A stretch of DNA of 39,384 nucleotides, taken from the NCBI RefSeq assembly GCF_001601815.1, contig NZ_LUKG01000004.1, positions 41,052-80,435 on the forward strand. The letters run 5' to 3'. The stretch's first letter is position 1. Every line of letters begins with the position of its first letter. Of this stretch, positions 35,131 through 39,384 are shown piece by piece. The DNA comes from Flavihumibacter sp. CACIAM 22H1 (GTDB taxonomy: Bacteria; Bacteroidota; Bacteroidia; Chitinophagales; Chitinophagaceae). The notes beneath the pieces were generated by a model, which saw only the letters and a program-made list of their open reading frames with translations, was not told where the DNA came from and ran no database searches. Both the position numbers and the translations under genes were made by a program.

Positions 35131-36021
35131 ATGCATCAAATGTATGAAGTAGTAATAATCGGAGGTTCTAATGCAGGCATGTCTGCTGCCATGACCCTGG
35201 GACGATCACTAAGAAATGTGTTGGTAATTGACAATGGACGCCCCTGTAACCGGCAAACACCCCATTCCCATAATTTTCTGACAAGAGATGGAGTTACCCC
35301 TTCTTTTTTGTCGGCTGTTGCCAAAGAACAGGTACTTGCCTATCCGTCTGTACAATGGGTGGAGGATACGGTGCAAAGGGTAGAGCAGCTTGCCGATTAT
35401 TTACTTATTTACACGATAAATGGTGTACAGGTGCAGGCCAAAAAAGTTTTGCTGGCAACTGGTGTGCTGGATGATCTTTTACCCATTCCGGGTTTTGCCG
35501 AATGCTGGGGAATATCGGTACTCCATTGTCCTTATTGCCATGGTTATGAAGTCAGGAACCAATATCTGGGCATAGTCGGAAATGGCGATATGGCGATGGA
35601 GTTTGCACAACTGATCAGGCAATGGTCAGGGAAGGTACACCTGCTAACCAATGGGCCGTCAGCCCTGACAGCTTCTCAATGGAAAGAACTGGAAGCTGCC
35701 GCTGTTCCAGTGTCTACATCGCCCCTGTTTGCCATCCGCCATAAAGAGGGAAAAATGTACCAGCTTGTATTAAAAGACGGAACAATACTACCCTTTGATG
35801 CTGTTTTTGCAAGAGTGCCCTTCAAACAAAGTCCACTCGTTCAGCAATTGGGCCTTGCTACCAATGAGCAGGGGTATATTGTTGTAAATGCATTTCAGCA
35901 AACCTCTCTTCCGAATGTATTTGCAGCCGGGGATTGTACCACTCCGATGCGCAGCATTTCTACCGCGGTGGCGCAGGGTACAATGGCGGGGGCTGCTCTG
36001 AATAAATACCTGTTAGCATAA
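35131..36021 (+). CDS. Thioredoxin-reductase-like NAD(P)/FAD-dependent oxidoreductase
   Basis: VVIIGGSNAGMSAAMTLGRS, HCPYCHGYEVR, FAAGDCTTPMRSISTAVAQGTMAGAAL. Confidence 0.93.
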   Translation: MHQMYEVVIIGGSNAGMSAAMTLGRSLRNVLVIDNGRPCNRQTPHSHNFLTRDGVTPSFLSAVAKEQVLAYPSVQWVEDTVQRVEQLADYLLIYTINGVQVQAKKVLLATGVLDDLLPIPGFAECWGISVLHCPYCHGYEVRNQYLGIVGNGDMAMEFAQLIRQWSGKVHLLTNGPSALTASQWKELEAAAVPVSTSPLFAIRHKEGKMYQLVLKDGTILPFDAVFARVPFKQSPLVQQLGLATNEQGYIVVNAFQQTSLPNVFAAGDCTTPMRSISTAVAQGTMAGAALNKYLLA

Positions 36022-36077
36022 CCTGCAGTAATTACCAGGCTGGTAGCCGTTGAATGGCCAAGCTTTCCTGCCAGCAG

Positions 36078-37769
36078 TCAAAAACTGGCTTTTAGGGTAA
36101 ATCCAAAAACACTGCCTTCTCCGATCCTGCTGCTAACCCAGATAGTACCTCCCATTGCTTCCACTATTTCTTTACAAATGGCTAGTCCGATGCCGGAACC
36201 CATTTTATCAGATCTGCCGGGTACCTGGTAATAGCGTTCAAAAATCCTTGTCAGATAGGCCTCCTCAATTCCTTGTCCCTGGTCTTTTACAGAGATACGC
36301 AGTTCCGATTCAGCAAATCGAACGCTGATTAAAATTTCACTATTGACAGGCCCATATTTAATAGCATTGGTTAGAAAATTATTAAGTACCCAGCCAATTT
36401 TATCCGGATCTCCCATTAGTTCAGGAAGCCCTTCGTCAATATGCTGCACCATCCTGATCGATTTTTCTTTTGCAGGAACAGCAACTGCATGAATTGAGTT
36501 TTCTATTACCTGGTAAATATTAACAGCCTGCCGGTTTAGTTGAATTTTACCTGCTTCTACCTGCGAAAGATTTAGTAATTCACTTAAAATCCGAAGCATT
36601 CGCTGATTATCTGCGTGCAGGCTGTTTACGAGTTCTTTCTGTTCTTCGGTTAACTTTCCTACCCGTTCGTCTAAAAGCAGTTTAATGCTGAAATCAGCGG
36701 ATGCTAAAGGAGTTTTTAGCTCATGGGAAATGGTTGCAATAAAATTTGTTTTCGCAACATCCAGCTCCTTAAAAGATGTAATATTTTTCAGTACAAATAC
36801 TTTCCCGGCAGATGTATCCTGACCCATTCCGATTACTTCTTTAATAAAATAGTTTTCCCGGTTATCTACCACCACTTTAAACGGGTTGGTAGAGGATTCT
36901 TCTGCTAAGAAACGAAAGAGGTCGTTTCGTTTTGCCACCTGCTCCGCTTTTTCGCCTACTATATCTTTTGCTGCTAAACCCAGAAGTTGCAGGGCCTGTT
37001 CATTGGCAAATAGTACCGTATCATTTTTATCGATACCGATACTGGCATCTTTCAGGCTGTTTATAACAGCTTCCGCTCTTGTTTTTTCAAAAATGAGTTT
37101 CGCTAGATTACTGTTCTCAAAGTATTCCAGGCGTGCTGCCATTTCATTGAAGGAATGGGCCAATTGTCCAAATTCATCTTTTGTTTGGATATGGATGCGA
37201 TGGCGGTAATTTTTTTGACTGATTTCCTTTATAGCTTCGGTAAGTTTATTAATGGGATTGGTAAGAATTGAAGGGAAATTGACCACGAAAGTGAACCCGA
37301 TAAGCAATATAACGGCAACGCTGGCAATTATGATTTTTACTGCCTGTTCGGAAGCGGCTTCTGCATTTTCGGATTTGGCCCGGATGCCTTTCATATTCAA
37401 CAATAAAATCGATTGGAGGTGTTGACGCAGCCTGGTTCCTTGTAAACTGTCTCCCTGCTTAAATTCCTCCAATGCTTTTCTTAAATGGCTGGTTGCCGTT
37501 GCTTCCCCTTTTTCTGTTATGTTCGATTCCTGTAAAATCAGGTAATGCTCCAGGGTGTCGGTAAAACGGTGCTCGCCCTGTGCTACCCGGTCGAAGGCGG
37601 CCTGCATCCTGTGAGCGTATTCAAGCGACTCATAGTTAGCGGTAAGCATATTGCTGGTTTGAAGCCGAAGTTTTACCAGGTAATAAATACCTACTGCTCC
37701 TGATGTAATTACCAACAGGAACAGGAATACCGTTCCCCAACGGATTTTATTTTTTACACTCATTGCCAT
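36078..37769 (-). CDS. HAMP/PAS sensor histidine kinase, partner of split KdpD
   Basis: Two TM segments, HAMP (TNPINKLTEAIKEISQKNYRHRI), PAS-like, FIATISHELKTPLASADFSIKLL, GSGIGLAICKEIVEAMGGTIWVSS; start overlaps the upstream stop. Confidence 0.93.
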   Translation of the reverse strand: MAMSVKNKIRWGTVFLFLLVITSGAVGIYYLVKLRLQTSNMLTANYESLEYAHRMQAAFDRVAQGEHRFTDTLEHYLILQESNITEKGEATATSHLRKALEEFKQGDSLQGTRLRQHLQSILLLNMKGIRAKSENAEAASEQAVKIIIASVAVILLIGFTFVVNFPSILTNPINKLTEAIKEISQKNYRHRIHIQTKDEFGQLAHSFNEMAARLEYFENSNLAKLIFEKTRAEAVINSLKDASIGIDKNDTVLFANEQALQLLGLAAKDIVGEKAEQVAKRNDLFRFLAEESSTNPFKVVVDNRENYFIKEVIGMGQDTSAGKVFVLKNITSFKELDVAKTNFIATISHELKTPLASADFSIKLLLDERVGKLTEEQKELVNSLHADNQRMLRILSELLNLSQVEAGKIQLNRQAVNIYQVIENSIHAVAVPAKEKSIRMVQHIDEGLPELMGDPDKIGWVLNNFLTNAIKYGPVNSEILISVRFAESELRISVKDQGQGIEEAYLTRIFERYYQVPGRSDKMGSGIGLAICKEIVEAMGGTIWVSSRIGEGSVFGFTLKASF

Positions 37770-38902
37770 TAGGATAGAATAACTAAGTCTACATCATTTT
37801 TCGATAGCATTTTCAACAGTTTGTTGAATACACTGGTTTTAAGAATAATCTGCCAAAGGGTAAGATGTGGTTTTCCCATACAAACAGTGGTTATTTTATA
37901 TAGCTCAATTGTTTTTAGTATAGCTTGTGAAATATCTTCTTCTTTAAGTTGCAGGATCTCTGCCCCGAGTTCTGCAGCATTTTTGAAATTATTAAGCAGG
38001 TGCCGTTGTTTATCAAGTGGTATTTTGTCCGGCGCTTCCCGGGCAGTTTGCACATACAGCACAACCCATTGGCTGTTATAATAGGAAGCCAGCCGGGCTG
38101 TTTTCCGGATGATGCGTTGTGCAATTTCATAGTTGCTGGATACACATGCAAGAAATCGTTCATGCCGAAATGGGTTTTTTTTGTATTCGATGGAATAGTC
38201 CACCTTTCGTTCAACCTGTCCGGCTACTTCCTTTAATGCCAGTTCCCTTAGTTGTAAGATCTTATCGGGCTGAAAAAAATGTATAAGCGCTTGTTGAACT
38301 TTACTGGGTTCATAAATTTTTCCTTCCCTAAGCCGGCGAATAAGTTCGTCTGCAGGCAGATCAATATTTACTACTTCATCTGCGAGTTGAAGCAGTTTAT
38401 CAGGTACGCGTTCCTTTACTTCTATACCGGTAATATTTTTTACATCTTCATTTATGCTTTCAATATGCTGAATATTTACGGCCGAAATAACATTGATGCC
38501 GGCTTCTAAAACGTCAAGAACATCCTGCCACCGCTTTTCATTCTTACTTCCCGGAATATTGGTGTGGGCCAGTTCATCGATCAATACTACTTCAGGATGT
38601 AGCAAAACCAGGGCAGGTACATCTAATTCTTCCAGCCTTTTCCCTTTGTAAAATACCTCTCGGCGCGGTATAATTGGCAGACCGCTAAGCAAAGCAACGG
38701 TTTCTTTCCGGTTATGTGTTTCAATATACCCGATTCGTACATCTATGCCATCTTGGATAAGCTGGTGGGCTTCCTGCAGCATGCGAAAGGTTTTACCCAC
38801 GCCGGCACTCATGCCAATGTAAATTTTTAACTTTCCTTTCTCCGCGTTGGGACGGCTGATTTTTTGCAGCCATTCTTCCGGGCTATGTTGGCTATGGTGC
38901 AT
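37769..38902 (-). CDS. kdpD: KdpD N-terminal sensor protein (KdpD plus USP-like domains, no kinase)
   Basis: KIYIGMSAGVGKTFRMLQEAHQLIQDGIDVRIGYIETHNRKET, VVLIDELAHTNIPGSKNEKRWQDVLDVLEAGINVISAVNIQHIES, followed by a USP-like domain. Confidence 0.93.
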   Translation of the reverse strand: MHHSQHSPEEWLQKISRPNAEKGKLKIYIGMSAGVGKTFRMLQEAHQLIQDGIDVRIGYIETHNRKETVALLSGLPIIPRREVFYKGKRLEELDVPALVLLHPEVVLIDELAHTNIPGSKNEKRWQDVLDVLEAGINVISAVNIQHIESINEDVKNITGIEVKERVPDKLLQLADEVVNIDLPADELIRRLREGKIYEPSKVQQALIHFFQPDKILQLRELALKEVAGQVERKVDYSIEYKKNPFRHERFLACVSSNYEIAQRIIRKTARLASYYNSQWVVLYVQTAREAPDKIPLDKQRHLLNNFKNAAELGAEILQLKEEDISQAILKTIELYKITTVCMGKPHLTLWQIILKTSVFNKLLKMLSKNDVDLVILS

Positions 38903-38907
38903 ATCGT

Positions 38908-39384
38908 TCAGAATCTGATTGATGTGGAAAAACTAAGGGCAGTATTCTTTTCCTGGGCCATTCCTTCTTTTACAAAAATCGCATCTTTACTCTTCAAAAA
39001 CCGCCCTTCCAATCGAAATAGTACCGCTGATACGGGCTGATAATCGAGGTTTACTGATCCGCCTGCTGTTTTAAACCCGTTGCGGGTACCTGTTTTGATC
39101 ACTACGCCATTTTTGTCGCTAAAATATTCTGCACGTATAGCTGCAGCCCAGTGCGGATGGGGACTTAGGCGCAGGATAAGAACAGGCGTATACCACTGGT
39201 TTAACTGGCTGCTGTGTGGTGTTTTTTGTTCCAACCCATAGTCGATGTTAGCGATCAGGCCGATTTTGCTGCTTATTTGCAAGATGCCATACAGATTATT
39301 ATGATACCTCCACAGACGGGCTGAATCCGGCGTATCAGTACCAATAAACGTACTATAGTTCATTGTTATCTTTTCATTTGGTTT
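38908..39384 (-). CDS. Outer-membrane porin (BBP2-like), C-terminal part; 5' end beyond window
   Basis: Frame stays open through the window edge (KPNEKIT before MNYSTFIGTDTPDSARLWRYHNNLYG); alternating beta-strand pattern ending in SFSTSIRF. Confidence 0.72.
   Translation of the reverse strand, partial: KPNEKITMNYSTFIGTDTPDSARLWRYHNNLYGILQISSKIGLIANIDYGLEQKTPHSSQLNQWYTPVLILRLSPHPHWAAAIRAEYFSDKNGVVIKTGTRNGFKTAGGSVNLDYQPVSAVLFRLEGRFLKSKDAIFVKEGMAQEKNTALSFSTSIRF

Noticed and set aside
1-39384. Search for CRISPR arrays, tRNA/rRNA genes, transposases, retrons and classic defence genes
   Set aside because: No regularly spaced repeats, no cloverleaf-like intergenic sequence noticed, and no ORF with a recognisable transposase, integrase, RT, Cas or restriction domain.

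Overview
Chromosomal window from a Bacteroidota genome, probably Chitinophagaceae-like judging by SusC/SusD pairs, FecR/ECF sigma signalling and TAnnTTTG-type promoters. Most genes are recognisable housekeeping or accessory genes. Contents, left to right: (1) a truncated SusC/SusD pair with a phosphodiesterase/alkaline-phosphatase-family enzyme and a sorbosone-type sugar dehydrogenase; (2) a LigD-Ku NHEJ module; (3) a one-ORF fusion of a metallo-beta-lactamase-fold domain to an AAC(3)-I-like GNAT domain; (4) an S41 peptidase; (5) an ECF sigma / FecR / SusC(STN) / SusD locus ending in a strong intrinsic terminator; (6) a TetR regulator plus membrane-anchored MBL hydrolase with palindromic operator candidates; (7) bestrophin and CPA1 antiporter genes separated by a nested palindrome; (8) a TPR histidine kinase and LuxR response regulator; (9) a LacI regulator, NagD-like HAD and MFS exporter with a perfect LacI-type palindrome; (10) a small His/Cys-rich exported protein, a CobW GTPase and a thioredoxin-reductase-like flavoprotein sharing a TGCAACATTG operator-like motif; (11) a split KdpD sensor system and the end of a porin. 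The strongest leads are the MBL-GNAT fusion, a 16-bp hairpin with a start codon in its loop, the TetR operator/promoter overlap, and the putative metal-responsive CobW neighbourhood. No CRISPR array, rRNA, tRNA, transposase or phage gene was recognised. All family calls are by eye, without database searches.
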